From Sphingopyxis bauzanensis (GTDB lineage: Bacteria; Pseudomonadota; Alphaproteobacteria; Sphingomonadales; Sphingomonadaceae): a stretch of 64,000 nucleotides of DNA. Position 1 is the first letter of the stretch. Each line of letters begins with the position of its first letter. The DNA is taken from positions 491,054-555,053 of the forward strand of contig NZ_NISK01000001.1 in the NCBI RefSeq assembly GCF_002205675.1. The letters are read 5' to 3'. A program made the translations under genes and the position numbers. Below the pieces are notes generated by a model that saw only the letters and a list, made by a program, of their open reading frames with translations, had not been told where the DNA came from and did not search any database. Positions 35,423 through 45,750 of the stretch are shown here, one piece after another.

Positions 35423-38178
35423 GCGACATCTTCGACAAGCTCGAACAGCGCCGCGCGATCATCGATCGCCGCGCCCTCGGCGACCGGCTCGACGCCATCG
35501 CCGCCGAGACGCAGGATTCCGCCGCGCGCCGCCGCGCGATGGTAGCGCTGCTCAAGGCGGCGCTCGACGACGGGCGCGCCGAAATCGAACGGCGGCTGCT
35601 CGCGCACCCGTCGTCGGGCCGCCTCGCCGCCAGCGCCACCGCCTTCCTGATCGACCAGATCGTCCGCCTCAGCCATGATTTCACCGTCGGCCACCTTTAC
35701 CCCTCGGGCAATAAATCGTCGGGCGAGCGGCTCACGCTAATCGCGGTCGGCGGCTATGGCCGCGGCGAAATGGCGCCGCACAGCGACATCGACATCGGCT
35801 TCCTCACCCCGTTCAAGCAGACAAGCTGGACCGAAAGCGTGATCGAGGCGCAGCTTTATACGCTGTGGGATCTGGGGCTGAAGGTGGGCCATTCCAGTCG
35901 TTCGGTCGACGAGATGGTTCGCGCCGCAAAGGATGATCTCACTATCCGCACCGCCTTGCTTGAAGGCCGCTTCATCTGGGGCGACCGCGAACTTTATGAT
36001 CAGGCATCGGCGCGTTTCGATGCCGAGGTCGTCGCGGGCAATGCGCGCGCCTTTGTCGCCGACAAGCTCGCCGAGCGCGACGAGCGGCACAAGCGCATGG
36101 GCGATTCGCGCTACGTCGTCGAACCGAATGTGAAGGAGGGCAAGGGCGGGCTGCGCGATCTGCACACCCTGTTCTGGATCGGCAAGTTCATCCACCGCGT
36201 GCGGACCGTCCCCGAACTCGTCGACGCCGGGCTGCTGTCGGTCCGCGAGCTGCGCCAATTTGCCCGCGCCGAAAATTTCCTCCTCGCCGTCCGCTGTCAC
36301 CTCCACACGATCGCGGGGCGCGCCGAGGACCGGCTGACCTTCGACGTCCAGCGCGAGATCGCCGCACGCATGCAATTCGCCGAACGCCCCGGCAAAAGCG
36401 CGGTCGAGCGCTTCATGCAGCTCTATTTCCTCCACGCCAAAAGTGTCGGCGACGTCACCGGCACCTTCCTCGCGCATCTCGACGACCAGATGGCGGCGCG
36501 CGGGCGGCGTTTCCTGCCGACGATCCGGCGGCGTCCGGGCAAGCTCAACGGCTTCGTCCTCGACCGCGGGCGGCTGGCGCTACCCAGCGACGATTTCTTT
36601 CAGCAGGATCCGGTGCGCCTCATCGAAATCTTCGCGCTGGCCGACAAGCACGGGCTCGAAATCCATCCGCAGGCGATGCGCCAGGCGCGCCACGAGGCCA
36701 AGCTGATCGAGACGCAGGGGGTGCGCCGCAACGCGCGCGCGAACGTGCTGTTCCTCGACGTGCTGACATCCCCACGCGATCCCGAAACGGTGCTGCGCTG
36801 GATGAACGAGGCGGGTGTGTTCGGCCGCTTCGTCCCCGATTTCGGCCGCGTCGTCGCGCAGATGCAGTTCGACATGTATCATCACTATACCGTCGACGAA
36901 CACACGATCCGCGCCATCGGCCTGCTCGCCGACATCGAACAGGGACGGCTCAAGGAAGACCACCCGCTATCGACCGCGATCATGGACCAGATCCATTCGC
37001 GCCGCGTCGTCTATGTCGCGGTGCTGCTGCACGACATCGCTAAGGGGCGCGGCGGCGACCATAGCGTGCTCGGCGCCGAACTGGCGCTGCGCGTCTGCCC
37101 GCGGCTGGGGCTCAGCGACGCGGAGACCGAGACCGTCTCGTGGCTCGTGCGCTACCACCTGCTGATGTCGGCGACCGCGTTCAAACGCGACCTCGCCGAT
37201 TTCAAGACGATCCTCGACTTCGCGCAGATGGTGCAAAGTCCCGAACGCCTCCGCCTGCTCCTCGTCCTCACCGTCGTCGACATCCGCGCCGTCGGCCCCG
37301 GGGTGTGGAACAGCTGGAAACGCCAGTTGCTGACCGAACTCTATGACGCCGCCGAAGAAGTGCTGCGCCTCGGCCACAAGCAAAAGGGTCGCGAACAACG
37401 CATTGCCAGCAAGAAAGAGGCGGTCGCGGCGCAATTCGGCTTCGACCAAAAGACTTTCGACAAGGTCGCAAAGCGCCTGCCCGAAAGCTATTGGATCGCC
37501 GAACCGGTCGAGGTCATCGCCGCCAACCTCGTCCATATCCGGCAGGCTGGCGATTCGCCGCTGCACATCGCCGCGGTCCCCGACGATGATCGCGGCGCGA
37601 CGCTGGTGATGGTGCTCGCCGCCGACCATCCCGGGCTGTTCTATCGTATCGCAGGCGGCATCCACCTCGCCGGCGGCAACATCATCGACGCGCGAATCCA
37701 CACCACCCGCGACGGCCTCGCGCTCGACAATTTCCTCGTGCAGGATCCGATCGGCCGCCCGTTCGACGAGCCGGGGCAGATCGGCCGGCTGACCCGCGCG
37801 ATCGAGGATGCGCTTGCCAACCGCCACAAACTGCTCCCCAAACTCGAAGCCCGCGCGCTGCCGCGAACCCGCGCCGAAGCCTTCCGCATTGCCCCCAACG
37901 TCTTCGTCGACAATAAGGCATCAAACCGCTTCACCGTGATCGAGGTCAACGCGCAGGACCGCCCCGCGCTGCTCAATCAGCTCGCCTATGCGCTGTTTCA
38001 GTCCAAGGTGACCGTCCACAGCGCCCACGTCGCCACCTATGGCGAACGCGCGGTCGACACCTTCTATGTCACCGACCTGATCGGCGACAAGATCGACAGC
38101 GCCGCGCGCGTGAAGTCGCTGGAAAAACGCCTGCTGGAGGCGGCGACGAGCCAGAGCGAGGAAGCGGTGGCGGCTTAG
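35419..38178 (+). CDS. glnD: Bifunctional uridylyltransferase/uridylyl-removing enzyme GlnD
   Basis: 919 aa. The nucleotidyltransferase motif GGYGRGEM...SDIDIGF has Asp123 and Asp125. The HD domain that removes UMP has His538-Asp539 (LLHDIAKG). Two C-terminal ACT domains (about 735-820 and 845-915) sense glutamine. GlnD modifies PII proteins and so controls nitrogen assimilation. It is translationally coupled to mutS (ATGA). Its stop TAG shares bases with the TAA stop of the convergent LysR gene (TTAG, 38175-38178). Confidence 0.97.
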   Translation: MSDIFDKLEQRRAIIDRRALGDRLDAIAAETQDSAARRRAMVALLKAALDDGRAEIERRLLAHPSSGRLAASATAFLIDQIVRLSHDFTVGHLYPSGNKSSGERLTLIAVGGYGRGEMAPHSDIDIGFLTPFKQTSWTESVIEAQLYTLWDLGLKVGHSSRSVDEMVRAAKDDLTIRTALLEGRFIWGDRELYDQASARFDAEVVAGNARAFVADKLAERDERHKRMGDSRYVVEPNVKEGKGGLRDLHTLFWIGKFIHRVRTVPELVDAGLLSVRELRQFARAENFLLAVRCHLHTIAGRAEDRLTFDVQREIAARMQFAERPGKSAVERFMQLYFLHAKSVGDVTGTFLAHLDDQMAARGRRFLPTIRRRPGKLNGFVLDRGRLALPSDDFFQQDPVRLIEIFALADKHGLEIHPQAMRQARHEAKLIETQGVRRNARANVLFLDVLTSPRDPETVLRWMNEAGVFGRFVPDFGRVVAQMQFDMYHHYTVDEHTIRAIGLLADIEQGRLKEDHPLSTAIMDQIHSRRVVYVAVLLHDIAKGRGGDHSVLGAELALRVCPRLGLSDAETETVSWLVRYHLLMSATAFKRDLADFKTILDFAQMVQSPERLRLLLVLTVVDIRAVGPGVWNSWKRQLLTELYDAAEEVLRLGHKQKGREQRIASKKEAVAAQFGFDQKTFDKVAKRLPESYWIAEPVEVIAANLVHIRQAGDSPLHIAAVPDDDRGATLVMVLAADHPGLFYRIAGGIHLAGGNIIDARIHTTRDGLALDNFLVQDPIGRPFDEPGQIGRLTRAIEDALANRHKLLPKLEARALPRTRAEAFRIAPNVFVDNKASNRFTVIEVNAQDRPALLNQLAYALFQSKVTVHSAHVATYGERAVDTFYVTDLIGDKIDSAARVKSLEKRLLEAATSQSEEAVAA

Positions 38179-39074
38179 GCCTTGCGCCCCAACTCGCGGG
38201 CGAGCGCCAGGAACGCCGCCAGCGCGGCCGATGGATGACGGCGGCCCGGATAATAGAGCGCGAGACCCGGAAACGGCGGGGTCCAGTCATCGAGCAGACG
38301 AACGAGCCGGCCCGCGTCGATGTCGGCAACAACATCCTGTTCAAAGAAGAAGCCGATCCCCACACCCGCAACCACCGCAGCGCGCGCGATCGTAACATCG
38401 TCGATCGTCATTGGGCCTCTCACCTCGACCTGCGCCGTCTCGGCGCCTTTCTCGAAATACCAGCGATAGAGCGAACCATCGGGCAGGCGCACGCGGATGC
38501 ACGCATGGGTAGTGAGGTCGGTGGGAACACGCGGCGGCGCATGCGCGGCAAGATAGTCGGGCGACGCGACGACGGCAAACCGCTGCGCCTCGCCGAGCGA
38601 CAGCGCGATCATGTCGGTGGGAACCAGCGACGCAACCCGTACCCCCAGGTCGAACCCTTCCGCGACAATATCGACCAGCCGTCCGTCGGTCACCACATCG
38701 ACATGCACGCCCGGATAACGGCGCGCATATTCGAGGATCAGCGCCGCCAGCGCGGAGCGCGCCGCGAACGGCGGGGCATTGATCCGCAGCGTGCCCGATG
38801 GCGTTTCGCCGCGCGCGCGGACGATCTCGATCGCCTCGCGAACATCGAGCAGCGACGGCCCTATCCGGTCGACAAAGATATGTCCCGCGTCGGTCAGTGC
38901 AACGCTGCGCGTCGTCCGGTTGAACAGGCGGACCCCCAGCTCGGTCTCGATCCGCGCGATCATGTGGCTGAGCGCGGTTGTTGACAGGCCCAGGTCGATC
39001 GCCGCCTGTCGAAACGATCCGCGCCGGCCGACCGCGAGCACGGCGTCGAAATCGCGGAGCGCAAGACGCGTCAT
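38175..39074 (-). CDS. LysR family transcriptional regulator
   Basis: 299 aa from the ATG of [16 protein letters not shown]. The winged helix-turn-helix (residues 5-62) contains [21 protein letters not shown]; an effector-binding periplasmic-protein-like domain follows. It is divergent from the NTF2/SDR pair with 98 nt between starts, the classic layout for a LysR regulator controlling its neighbour operon. The inducer is unknown. A longer open frame upstream of the chosen start is shadow coding. Confidence 0.92.
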   Translation of the reverse strand: MTRLALRDFDAVLAVGRRGSFRQAAIDLGLSTTALSHMIARIETELGVRLFNRTTRSVALTDAGHIFVDRIGPSLLDVREAIEIVRARGETPSGTLRINAPPFAARSALAALILEYARRYPGVHVDVVTDGRLVDIVAEGFDLGVRVASLVPTDMIALSLGEAQRFAVVASPDYLAAHAPPRVPTDLTTHACIRVRLPDGSLYRWYFEKGAETAQVEVRGPMTIDDVTIARAAVVAGVGIGFFFEQDVVADIDAGRLVRLLDDWTPPFPGLALYYPGRRHPSAALAAFLALARELGRKA

Positions 39075-39172
39075 TATCCCGTAATTTTCATCAAAACATC
39101 CAACATTGGCCTTCTTATCCGGATGATGCCGCGGGTTTACATCGGAGGCAAGCCAAAGACCGGAGACTCGCC

Positions 39173-39496
39173 ATGCAACTACCCCATCCCGTTCAAACCT
39201 ATTTCGACGCCGACCAGCGCGACGACACCGCCGCCCTGATGACCGCCTTTGCCCCCGATGCGCTCGTGCAGGACGAGGGTCGTTCGTACTACGGCCATGC
39301 GGACATCGATTCATGGTGGCGCGACGCCAAACAGCAATTTGCGCATCAGGCGGCACCGTTTGAGATCAAAACCGAAGGCCGCAGAATCAGCGTTCGGGCA
39401 ACGGTGACCGGCAATTTCCCGACCAGCCCGGCAACCCTCACCTATCATTTTGTGCTGGCGGAAGATCGCATCGCCGAGCTGGAGATTCTACCATGA
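39173..39496 (+). CDS. NTF2-like (SnoaL-type) protein
   Basis: 107 aa from the ATG of [18 protein letters not shown]. The cone-shaped NTF2 fold is suggested by the sequence order: helix with [35 protein letters not shown], then beta strands ending [16 protein letters not shown]. Members include small isomerases, dehydratases and binding proteins; the function here is unknown. Stop and the SDR start overlap as ATGA. Confidence 0.82.
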   Translation: MQLPHPVQTYFDADQRDDTAALMTAFAPDALVQDEGRSYYGHADIDSWWRDAKQQFAHQAAPFEIKTEGRRISVRATVTGNFPTSPATLTYHFVLAEDRIAELEILP

Positions 39497-40272
39497 CCAG
39501 CTTTCTGTCGCTCGTCGGCAAGCGCGCGCTCGTCACATCGGGGACGAAGGGCGCGGGCAAGGCTACCGCCGATTTGCTCCGCGAACTCGGCGCGGCGGTG
39601 TTCACGGTCGCCCGCAACGCGCCCGATGACAGATCCGACGCCATGTTCATCGCTGCCGATCTGACGACGGCCGAAGGGTGCGAGCGCGTCGCCGCCGCCG
39701 CGCTCGACCGGCTGGGCGGCATCGACATTCTCGTCCATATGCTTGGCGGCTCGTCGGCCCCGGGCGGCGGCTTTGCCGCGCTCACCGACGCGCATTGGGA
39801 GCGCGAGCTTGCGCTCAACCTGTTTCCCGCCGTTCGGCTCGACCGCGCGCTCGTCCCCGCGATGACCGCGCAGAGGTCGGGCGTCGTCGTCCATGTCTCG
39901 TCGATCCAGCGCTTATTGCCATTGCCCGAAGCGACGACCGGCTATGCCGCAGCCAAGGCGGCGCTGTCGACCTACAGCAAGGCCTTGTCGAAAGAGGTCG
40001 CGCCACAGGGCGTGCGCGTCGTCCGCATCGCCCCGGGCTGGATCGAAACCGAAGCCTCGGTGCAGCTCGCCGAGCGCGTCGCGCGCGAGGCGGGGACCGA
40101 TTATGCAGGCGGCAAGGCGATGATCATGGCTTCGCTCGGCGGCATCCCGCTGGGCCGCCCCGCAAAGCCCGAAGACGTCGCCAACCTGATCGCCTTCCTC
40201 GTATCGGACCGCGCCGCGTCGATAACCGGGACCGAATATGTGATCGACGGCGGGACCATCCCGACAGTATGA
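39493..40272 (+). CDS. SDR family oxidoreductase
   Basis: 259 aa. The Rossmann nucleotide motif is [14 protein letters not shown] (a TGxxxGxG variant, residues about 15-28). The catalytic Ser is in VHVSSIQ, followed by Tyr-x3-Lys (GYAAAKAAL), and the C-terminus ends in the classical DGG motif ([11 protein letters not shown]). Substrate unknown. Coupled to the NTF2-like gene and likely controlled by the divergent LysR. Confidence 0.9.
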   Translation: MTSFLSLVGKRALVTSGTKGAGKATADLLRELGAAVFTVARNAPDDRSDAMFIAADLTTAEGCERVAAAALDRLGGIDILVHMLGGSSAPGGGFAALTDAHWERELALNLFPAVRLDRALVPAMTAQRSGVVVHVSSIQRLLPLPEATTGYAAAKAALSTYSKALSKEVAPQGVRVVRIAPGWIETEASVQLAERVAREAGTDYAGGKAMIMASLGGIPLGRPAKPEDVANLIAFLVSDRAASITGTEYVIDGGTIPTV

Positions 40273-40357
40273 TCGATGTTCAGCTGTCGATTGGAGCGCG
40301 GAGCGAAAAGGTCGGATCCGACTGCTACGCCCAAGGCATCGGCGTCGGGCCGACCGG

Positions 40358-40852
40358 TCAGTTCCAGGCGCGCGCCATGAAACGGTCCTTCGCGCCGTTC
40401 AGCACGTTTAGCGCTTGCTCGATATTGCGGGTGCGGGCCTCGTCGGACTTCAGCCGGGCGAAATAGCGCAGCATCTCTTTCTGCAGGCTCGGCGACAACT
40501 GGTCCCATCGCGCCTTGGCGACCGGGTTGGCGTCAAGGCGCGCGGCAAATTCGGCCGGCATCGCGTGCTCGGGACCGCCGCGATAGCTGTCGTCGAACGC
40601 CACGCTCACTTCGACGGTGTCGCCAACCGTGGTGACTGACGCCTTGCGGATCGGGCCGTTGAGATAGAGCAGGAAGCTGCCGTCCCCCGCGGGCATCATA
40701 TTGACGCGCGCGGGCGGTTCGGGCTGACCGTTCACCTGCACCATCACCGGGATTGGCCGTTTCCAATCAGGCCGGATCTGCTGCGCCCGCGCTTCGCTGA
40801 CCATCACATAGGGGTTGATACCCCGCAGCTCGATTTGGGCCGTGAACTTCAT
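40358..40852 (-). CDS. DUF1905 and YdeI/OmpD-associated domain protein
   Basis: 164 aa from the ATG of MKFTAQIELRGINPYV. An N-terminal DUF1905 beta-barrel-like domain (FTAQIEL, NPYVMV, MMPAGDGSFLLYLNG) is joined to a C-terminal YdeI-like helical segment (LDANPVAKARWDQLSPS ... RYFARLKSDEARTRNIEQAL). Function unknown; the C-terminal family has been loosely linked to metal or stress responses. It lies 25 nt after the pheT stop on the same strand and may be a read-through passenger of the pheST operon. Confidence 0.82.
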   Translation of the reverse strand: MKFTAQIELRGINPYVMVSEARAQQIRPDWKRPIPVMVQVNGQPEPPARVNMMPAGDGSFLLYLNGPIRKASVTTVGDTVEVSVAFDDSYRGGPEHAMPAEFAARLDANPVAKARWDQLSPSLQKEMLRYFARLKSDEARTRNIEQALNVLNGAKDRFMARAWN

Positions 40853-40877
40853 GGCTGACCGGCTGCCCAAGCGAGCA

Positions 40878-43265
40878 TCACCCCCGCAGCACCGCCCCAA
40901 CCTTCGCCGCCGCCGCGACCACCTTGTCGGCAATCGCCTTCAGCTCGGCGTCGGTGAAGCTCTTCTCGACCGGCTGCAACTCCACCTCGACCGCCAAGCT
41001 CACCTGCCCCTCGGGCACGCCCTGGCCGGTGAAGCGGTCGAACAGGCGGGCATCCACGATGCTCGCCTTGTCGGCGCCGCGGATCGCGCGCACCAGCTCG
41101 GCGGCCGTCAGGCTGGCCGGAGCCAGGAACGCGAAGTCGCGGCGCACCGATTGCAGCGTGGGCGGGGTGAACGCCGCGCGCGCGGGGCCGCTGGCGCGCT
41201 TTGCCGGGATCGCATCCAGGAATATCTGCACCGCCATCACCGGGCCGTCGACATCGAAATGGCGGGTTAGCAGCGGGTGGAGCGCGCCGAATTCGGCGAG
41301 CACCGCCTTGGGGCCGAGCCTCAGCGTCGCCGACTGGCCAGGGTGCCAGATGCTGCCCTCGCTCACCGCGTCCATCACCTGCAAGCGGTCGGCGGGCGCG
41401 CCCGCAGCGTCGAGCAATGCCAGCGCCGCGGCCTTGGCGTCGAACGCGTCGAACGGCGCGGCCTTGCCCGCCTGCCACCCGCGCGCGCGCTTGTCGCCGG
41501 CCATCAACACGGCCAGCGTCGGATGCTCGGCATCGGACAGGTAACGCCGCCCGATTTCGAACAGGCGAATACTGTCGGCGCCGCGGTTCTGGTTGCGCTG
41601 CGCCGCGGCGAGCAGGCCGGGGAGCAGCGACGGGCGCATGACCTTCAGATCTTCGCTGATCGGATTGGCGAGCGACCAGGCGCCGCCGCCGAATGGCGCC
41701 GCATCGCGGTCGCTGATGAATGACCAGGTCACCGCTTCGTGGAAACCCGCCGCCGCCGCGGCGCGGCGCATACGGCGCTCGAGCATCTGTTCGGCGGTCG
41801 CGGTCGGTTTGGCCACGCCGTCGCTGCGCGGGAGCGGCACCGATGCGATCGCGTCGAAGCCGGTGATGCGCGTGACTTCCTCGACCAGATCGGGGGCGCC
41901 ATCGATGTCACGGCGCCAGCTCGGTACGGCGACCTGCCAACGGCCGCCCTGTTCGATGACGGTGAACCCCAGCGCAGCCAAAATCTCCAGCTGCCGCTCG
42001 GGCGCGATCGCGATGCCGCCCAGCGTCGCCGACAGCGCGGGATCGTAATCGACCGTCTTCACCTCGGCGGGCGGCGCCCCGGCGCGGGTGACTGCAGAGG
42101 GGGTGCCGCCGCAGATCGCCAGCACATGCGCGGTCACGATCGCAGCCGCGTCGTCCAGAAACGCCGGATCGACCCCGCGCTCAAAACGGCTGCGCGCGTC
42201 GCTGGTGAGCGCCAGCGCCTGCCCGGTCAGCGCGATTCGTTCGGGGGTGAAATAGGCGACCTCGATCAGCACATCGCTCGTCGTCTCGCTGCAACCCGAA
42301 TGCTCGCCGCCCATGATTCCGGCGATGTCGTGCACGCCGATGTCGTCTGCGATCACCGTCATCGTGTCGGTGAGCGTATAATCCTTGCCATTGAGCGCGG
42401 TGACCGTCTCGCCCGCCTTGGCACGGCGCGCGACAAGCGGACCGGTCAACTTGACGCGGTCATAGATATGGCTGGGACGGCCCAGGTCGAACATCACATA
42501 ATTGCTGATGTCGACGAGCGCCGAGATCGAGCGCTGCCCGATCGCTGCGAGGCGGCGACGCATCCATTCGGGCGCGGTGCCGTTGGCGACGCCGCTGATC
42601 GTGCGGCCGTAAAAGGCGGGGCAGCCCTCGGTATCGTCCGTCCGGATTTCGGTCGCGGGCTCACCCTCGCCGATGATCGTCGGGACGTCGAGCGGCTTCA
42701 ACGTGCCAAGGCCCGCGGCGGCGAGGTCGCGCGCAATCCCACGCACGCCCATGCAATCCTGCCGGTTCGGGGTGATCGAAATGTCGATCACCGGGTCACC
42801 CGCGCCGCTATAATCGGCAAAGCTGGTCCCCACGGGCGCGTTCTCGGGCAGTTCGATGATCCCGTCATGGTCGTCGCCCAGCTCCAGCTCGCGCGACGAG
42901 CACATCATGCCGTTCGATTCGACCCCGCGCACAGCGGCGACCTTCAGCTCCATGCCGTTCGCGGGCACCACCGCGCCGGGCAGCCCGAGCACACCGATCA
43001 GCCCCGCGCGCGCATTCGGGGCGCCGCACACCACGGTCAGCGCCGCGCCGCCGTCGCCGGTATCGACGGTCAGCACCTGCAATTTGTCGGCCTGAGGATG
43101 TTTCTCGGCGGTCAGCACTTTGGCGACGCGGAAGCCTTTGAGCTTGTCGGCCGGGTTCTCGACGCTTTCGACCTCGTGGCCGATCCGGTTGAGGGTGGCG
43201 ACCACGTCGTCGACGCTCGCGGATGTGTCCAGATGCTCTTTGAGCCAGTCGAGGGTGATCTTCAT
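40878..43265 (-). CDS. pheT: Phenylalanine-tRNA ligase beta subunit
   Basis: 795 aa from the ATG of [17 protein letters not shown]. Domains in order: B1 with the embedded tRNA-binding OB domain (about 39-150, [14 protein letters not shown]), B3/B4 editing domain, B5 DNA-binding-like domain, catalytic-like domain, and the C-terminal FDX-ACB anticodon-binding domain (about 700-795). The subunit pairs with PheS as an (alpha-beta)2 enzyme. The start overlaps the pheS stop (ATGA). Confidence 0.97.
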   Translation of the reverse strand: MKITLDWLKEHLDTSASVDDVVATLNRIGHEVESVENPADKLKGFRVAKVLTAEKHPQADKLQVLTVDTGDGGAALTVVCGAPNARAGLIGVLGLPGAVVPANGMELKVAAVRGVESNGMMCSSRELELGDDHDGIIELPENAPVGTSFADYSGAGDPVIDISITPNRQDCMGVRGIARDLAAAGLGTLKPLDVPTIIGEGEPATEIRTDDTEGCPAFYGRTISGVANGTAPEWMRRRLAAIGQRSISALVDISNYVMFDLGRPSHIYDRVKLTGPLVARRAKAGETVTALNGKDYTLTDTMTVIADDIGVHDIAGIMGGEHSGCSETTSDVLIEVAYFTPERIALTGQALALTSDARSRFERGVDPAFLDDAAAIVTAHVLAICGGTPSAVTRAGAPPAEVKTVDYDPALSATLGGIAIAPERQLEILAALGFTVIEQGGRWQVAVPSWRRDIDGAPDLVEEVTRITGFDAIASVPLPRSDGVAKPTATAEQMLERRMRRAAAAAGFHEAVTWSFISDRDAAPFGGGAWSLANPISEDLKVMRPSLLPGLLAAAQRNQNRGADSIRLFEIGRRYLSDAEHPTLAVLMAGDKRARGWQAGKAAPFDAFDAKAAALALLDAAGAPADRLQVMDAVSEGSIWHPGQSATLRLGPKAVLAEFGALHPLLTRHFDVDGPVMAVQIFLDAIPAKRASGPARAAFTPPTLQSVRRDFAFLAPASLTAAELVRAIRGADKASIVDARLFDRFTGQGVPEGQVSLAVEVELQPVEKSFTDAELKAIADKVVAAAAKVGAVLRG

Positions 43266-44356
43266 GCCGAAATCCCCCCGCTCAGCGTTGGGACACTCAG
43301 CGCCCCGAATCCATAGTGGCTGAGCCAGCGCAGATCGCCGTCGAAGAAGGCGCGCAAATCGTCCATGCCATATTTCAGCATCGCCAGGCGGTCGACTCCG
43401 ACCCCGAAGGCAAAGCCCTGCCATTCATCGGGATCGAGCCCGCAGTTCGCGATCACGCGGCGGTTGACCATCCCGCTGCCGAGCAGCTCCATCCACGCAT
43501 GGCCATCATCGTCGCCATGCCCGCCCACGATGCGGCGCCCCTTTTCCTGCTTGTAACCGACGTCGACCTCGGCCGACGGTTCGGTGAAGGGGAAATAGCT
43601 CGGGCGCAGCCGCAGCACGATGTCGTCGCGCTCGAAATAGGCCTTCAGGAACGTCTCGAGCGTCCACTTCAGATGCCCCATATGAATACCGCGGTCGATG
43701 ACGAGACCTTCCACCTGGTGAAACATCGGCGTGTGCGTTGCGTCGCTGTCGCTGCGATAGACGCGGCCGGGGGCTATGATCCGGATCGGCGGTTCTTGCG
43801 ACATCATCGTGCGGATCTGCACCGGCGAGGTATGGGTGCGCAGCAGCATCGCTCGGCCCTCGGCGTCGGTGTCGGGGAAATAGAACGTATCATGCATCGC
43901 CCGCGCCGGATGCGTCTCGGGAATGTTGAGCGCGGTGAAATTGCGCCAGTCGTCCTCGATCTCGGGACCGGTCGCGACGGCAAAGCCCATGTCGGCAAAG
44001 ATCTCGGCGAGTTCGTCCATCACCTGACTGACCGGATGGACGCTGCCGCGCGGCGCGGCATCGGCGGGCAGCGACATATCGATTGCCTCGGCGGCGAGCT
44101 TGATGTCGAGCGCCGCGGCGTCGAGCGCGGCTTTGCGGTTGGCAAGCGCCGCGGTCACGGCTTCGCGCAGCGTGTGGATCTGCGGCCCCTGCGCCTGCCG
44201 CTCGTCGGGCGTCATGCCGCCCAGCGATTTGAGCAGTGCGGTAATGCTGCCCGCCTTGCCCAGCGCCGCGACGCGCAGCGCCTCGAGCGCGTCGAGATCG
44301 CCCGCCGCCGCTATGTCGTCGACCAGCCGGGTCTGGATCGCCTGAATATCGCTCAT
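43262..44356 (-). CDS. pheS: Phenylalanine-tRNA ligase alpha subunit
   Basis: 364 aa from the ATG of [17 protein letters not shown]. An N-terminal coiled-coil arm is followed by the class II catalytic core: motif 2 [18 protein letters not shown] and motif 3 [14 protein letters not shown]. It carries the active site for tRNA-Phe charging. I see no attenuator peptide in the 82 nt before the gene. It is translationally coupled to pheT. Confidence 0.97.
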   Translation of the reverse strand: MSDIQAIQTRLVDDIAAAGDLDALEALRVAALGKAGSITALLKSLGGMTPDERQAQGPQIHTLREAVTAALANRKAALDAAALDIKLAAEAIDMSLPADAAPRGSVHPVSQVMDELAEIFADMGFAVATGPEIEDDWRNFTALNIPETHPARAMHDTFYFPDTDAEGRAMLLRTHTSPVQIRTMMSQEPPIRIIAPGRVYRSDSDATHTPMFHQVEGLVIDRGIHMGHLKWTLETFLKAYFERDDIVLRLRPSYFPFTEPSAEVDVGYKQEKGRRIVGGHGDDDGHAWMELLGSGMVNRRVIANCGLDPDEWQGFAFGVGVDRLAMLKYGMDDLRAFFDGDLRWLSHYGFGALSVPTLSGGISA

Positions 44357-44438
44357 CGTTTCTCGTCCTGCAGCGGCCGCGCTTCGCCCGCGCCGCCGCT
44401 TGCACCGAAGGCGATGCATGGGTCAAGCCCTTGGCGGG

Positions 44439-45341
44439 TCAACTCCCGGGCTTGTGCAGCCCTTGTACCGCGGCGCCGGCGGCGGCGGCGCGGGCTTTGG
44501 CGGCAGCGCCCAGGATCGGCTTGGGCCGCGCGGCATATTCGCGCGGGCTCATCCCCATGAATTTGGTGAAGTCGCGCGTGAACTGCGCCTGATCGTAATA
44601 ATGGTGATCCATCGTATCGATCCACGCCATCGACGGGTCGAGCATGAAGCGCGCCAGTGAGCGCAGGAAACGCTGGCGCCGCAGCAGCAGCTTGGGCGAA
44701 AAGCCGAAGGCGCGGTGGCTGAGCCGCTCGACCGAGCGTTCGGATAGCCCCAGCTTGGCCGACAGGTCGGCGACGGTCGACAGGTCATGGTCAACCAGCG
44801 CACGGTGCGCCGCGAGGATTGCGGGGTCGTCGGGCGGTGCGTCCCCCAGCAAAGCGCAGAAATGGGCGTCGATCATCGCCGCGGCGGCATCGACGTCATT
44901 CACCCCGCGCAAGGTTTCGCCGAGCGAGACGAAGGCAGCAAAGGCGGGGTGCGCCGCGGCGTCGCAAAAGCGGTCGGCCAGATCGTCGGCGGCCAGCGGG
45001 ATGAATTTCGCCCAGCCCATCGGGACGATCCCGATCCCCCACACGCGCATATTGCCGGCGGCGAAATAGCTTGCGGTGCTGGTCGGGCCGGTGGCCACAA
45101 AGCGCGGCGTTGTAACCGCCGGGGCGCCGCCAAGGGACGCCAGCGGCAGCTCACCTTCGATAAAGCGCAGGTTAGCCCATTCGGGATGGAGATAGTCGGC
45201 GACGCGACTGCCCGCCGGCACTGACACTTCGGTCAGATAGATGGTGCTGAGATAGGGACGCAGCGCCGGCGACACCGCAAAGAAACGGGTGGCGATTCGG
45301 ACGTCGGTCGGTTCAGGCTCGGGCGCGCTGGGTTCGGACAT
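44439..45341 (-). CDS. AraC family transcriptional regulator
   Basis: 300 aa from the ATG of MSEPSAPEPEPTD, preceded by GAGGGAG. An N-terminal DUF6597-like/cupin-type sensor region (ADYLHPEWANLRFIEGE, FVATGPTSTASYF) precedes an AraC DNA-binding domain with two helix-turn-helix units (STVADLSAKLGLSERSVERL and the DQAQFTRDFTKFMGMSPREY segment). Target genes and ligand are unknown. It faces away from maeB across a 409-nt spacer. Confidence 0.9.
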   Translation of the reverse strand: MSEPSAPEPEPTDVRIATRFFAVSPALRPYLSTIYLTEVSVPAGSRVADYLHPEWANLRFIEGELPLASLGGAPAVTTPRFVATGPTSTASYFAAGNMRVWGIGIVPMGWAKFIPLAADDLADRFCDAAAHPAFAAFVSLGETLRGVNDVDAAAAMIDAHFCALLGDAPPDDPAILAAHRALVDHDLSTVADLSAKLGLSERSVERLSHRAFGFSPKLLLRRQRFLRSLARFMLDPSMAWIDTMDHHYYDQAQFTRDFTKFMGMSPREYAARPKPILGAAAKARAAAAGAAVQGLHKPGS

Positions 45342-45419
45342 CAATCTCCCTCTAACGAGCATTAACGACGAAAAACAATATTTTGACGCTATTCCTTGTC
45401 GGGTTTGTACAATTTTCTA

Positions 45420-45614
45420 TGCCCCAACTTCTTCATAGTTGCGCCCACCTCCTTTGGAGAAGCTCTCCAACGGACAATGAATTTGTGAACTTCACCCGGC
45501 CGGCAGCTTTCTGCGACCCACGGCTTTTCGGAACGGGCGGGGGGGCGATGGTTCCCAATGGAACCCTTGTCGAAGCGGCGCGGAGCGAAAGCTCCGTGCC
45601 GCTTCTTCGTTTCT
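45420..45614 (+). ncRNA. Candidate small RNA or attenuated leader upstream of maeB
   Basis: Promoter-like TTGACG (45383-45388) and TACAAT (45408-45413), spaced by 19 bases, would start a transcript near 45420. It would end at the GNRA hairpin terminator at 45572-45614. The promoter spacing is long; an alternative TTGTCG/TATGCC pair starts a few bases later. The transcript would contain a CACCTCCTTT segment complementary to a Shine-Dalgarno. It could be an independent small RNA or the attenuated 5' leader of maeB. Confidence 0.35.
45572..45614 (+). terminator. GNRA-capped terminator hairpin upstream of maeB
   Basis: Fifteen-pair stem, GAAGCGGC-G-CGGAGC with GCTCCG-T-GCCGCTTC (one G-U), closed by a GAAA tetraloop (45587-45590) and followed by TTCGTTTCT. 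Exceptionally stable for a spacer sequence. Confidence 0.6.
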
Positions 45615-45750
45615 GACGCGGGCAGCGGAGGCTTTGGGATTGAGAGCCGACGCCGACCACCAGATCACCATATTGGCGGGGTTACAATCGCCGCCGGTGA
45701 CGTTAGGGAATGGGTTCGGGCGCGCGCCGGACAATTTGGATAGGGGATGG

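Larger units (their letters stand above)
45342..45750. other. 409-nt intergenic region between araC and maeB
   Basis: No convincing protein gene. It contains an AT-rich promoter-like stretch (45371-45420), an anti-Shine-Dalgarno-like CACCTCCTTTGGAG (45450-45463), small hairpins, a very stable GNRA-capped hairpin with T-rich tail (45572-45614), and then about 130 nt leading to maeB. A 77-codon open frame at 45383-45616 has no recognisable features. Confidence 0.6.

Noticed and set aside
41739..43316. A 525-codon open frame on the plus strand opposite pheT
   Set aside because: Shadow of pheT; no motif recognised.
44410..44426. GGGTCAAGCCC also found at 32655-32667, considered as an inversion breakpoint repeat
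   Set aside because: The two copies are in direct, not inverted, orientation and only 11 bases long.
45531..45554. GGAAC-N16-GTT resembling a general stress (EcfG) promoter
   Set aside because: The spacing is one base short of the consensus including the preceding C, and the pair is part of a local GGAAC/GTTCC dyad.
45383..45616. A 77-codon open frame between araC and maeB
   Set aside because: No ribosome-binding site or known family, and its 3' half is made of the hairpin terminator; an RNA is the better explanation.
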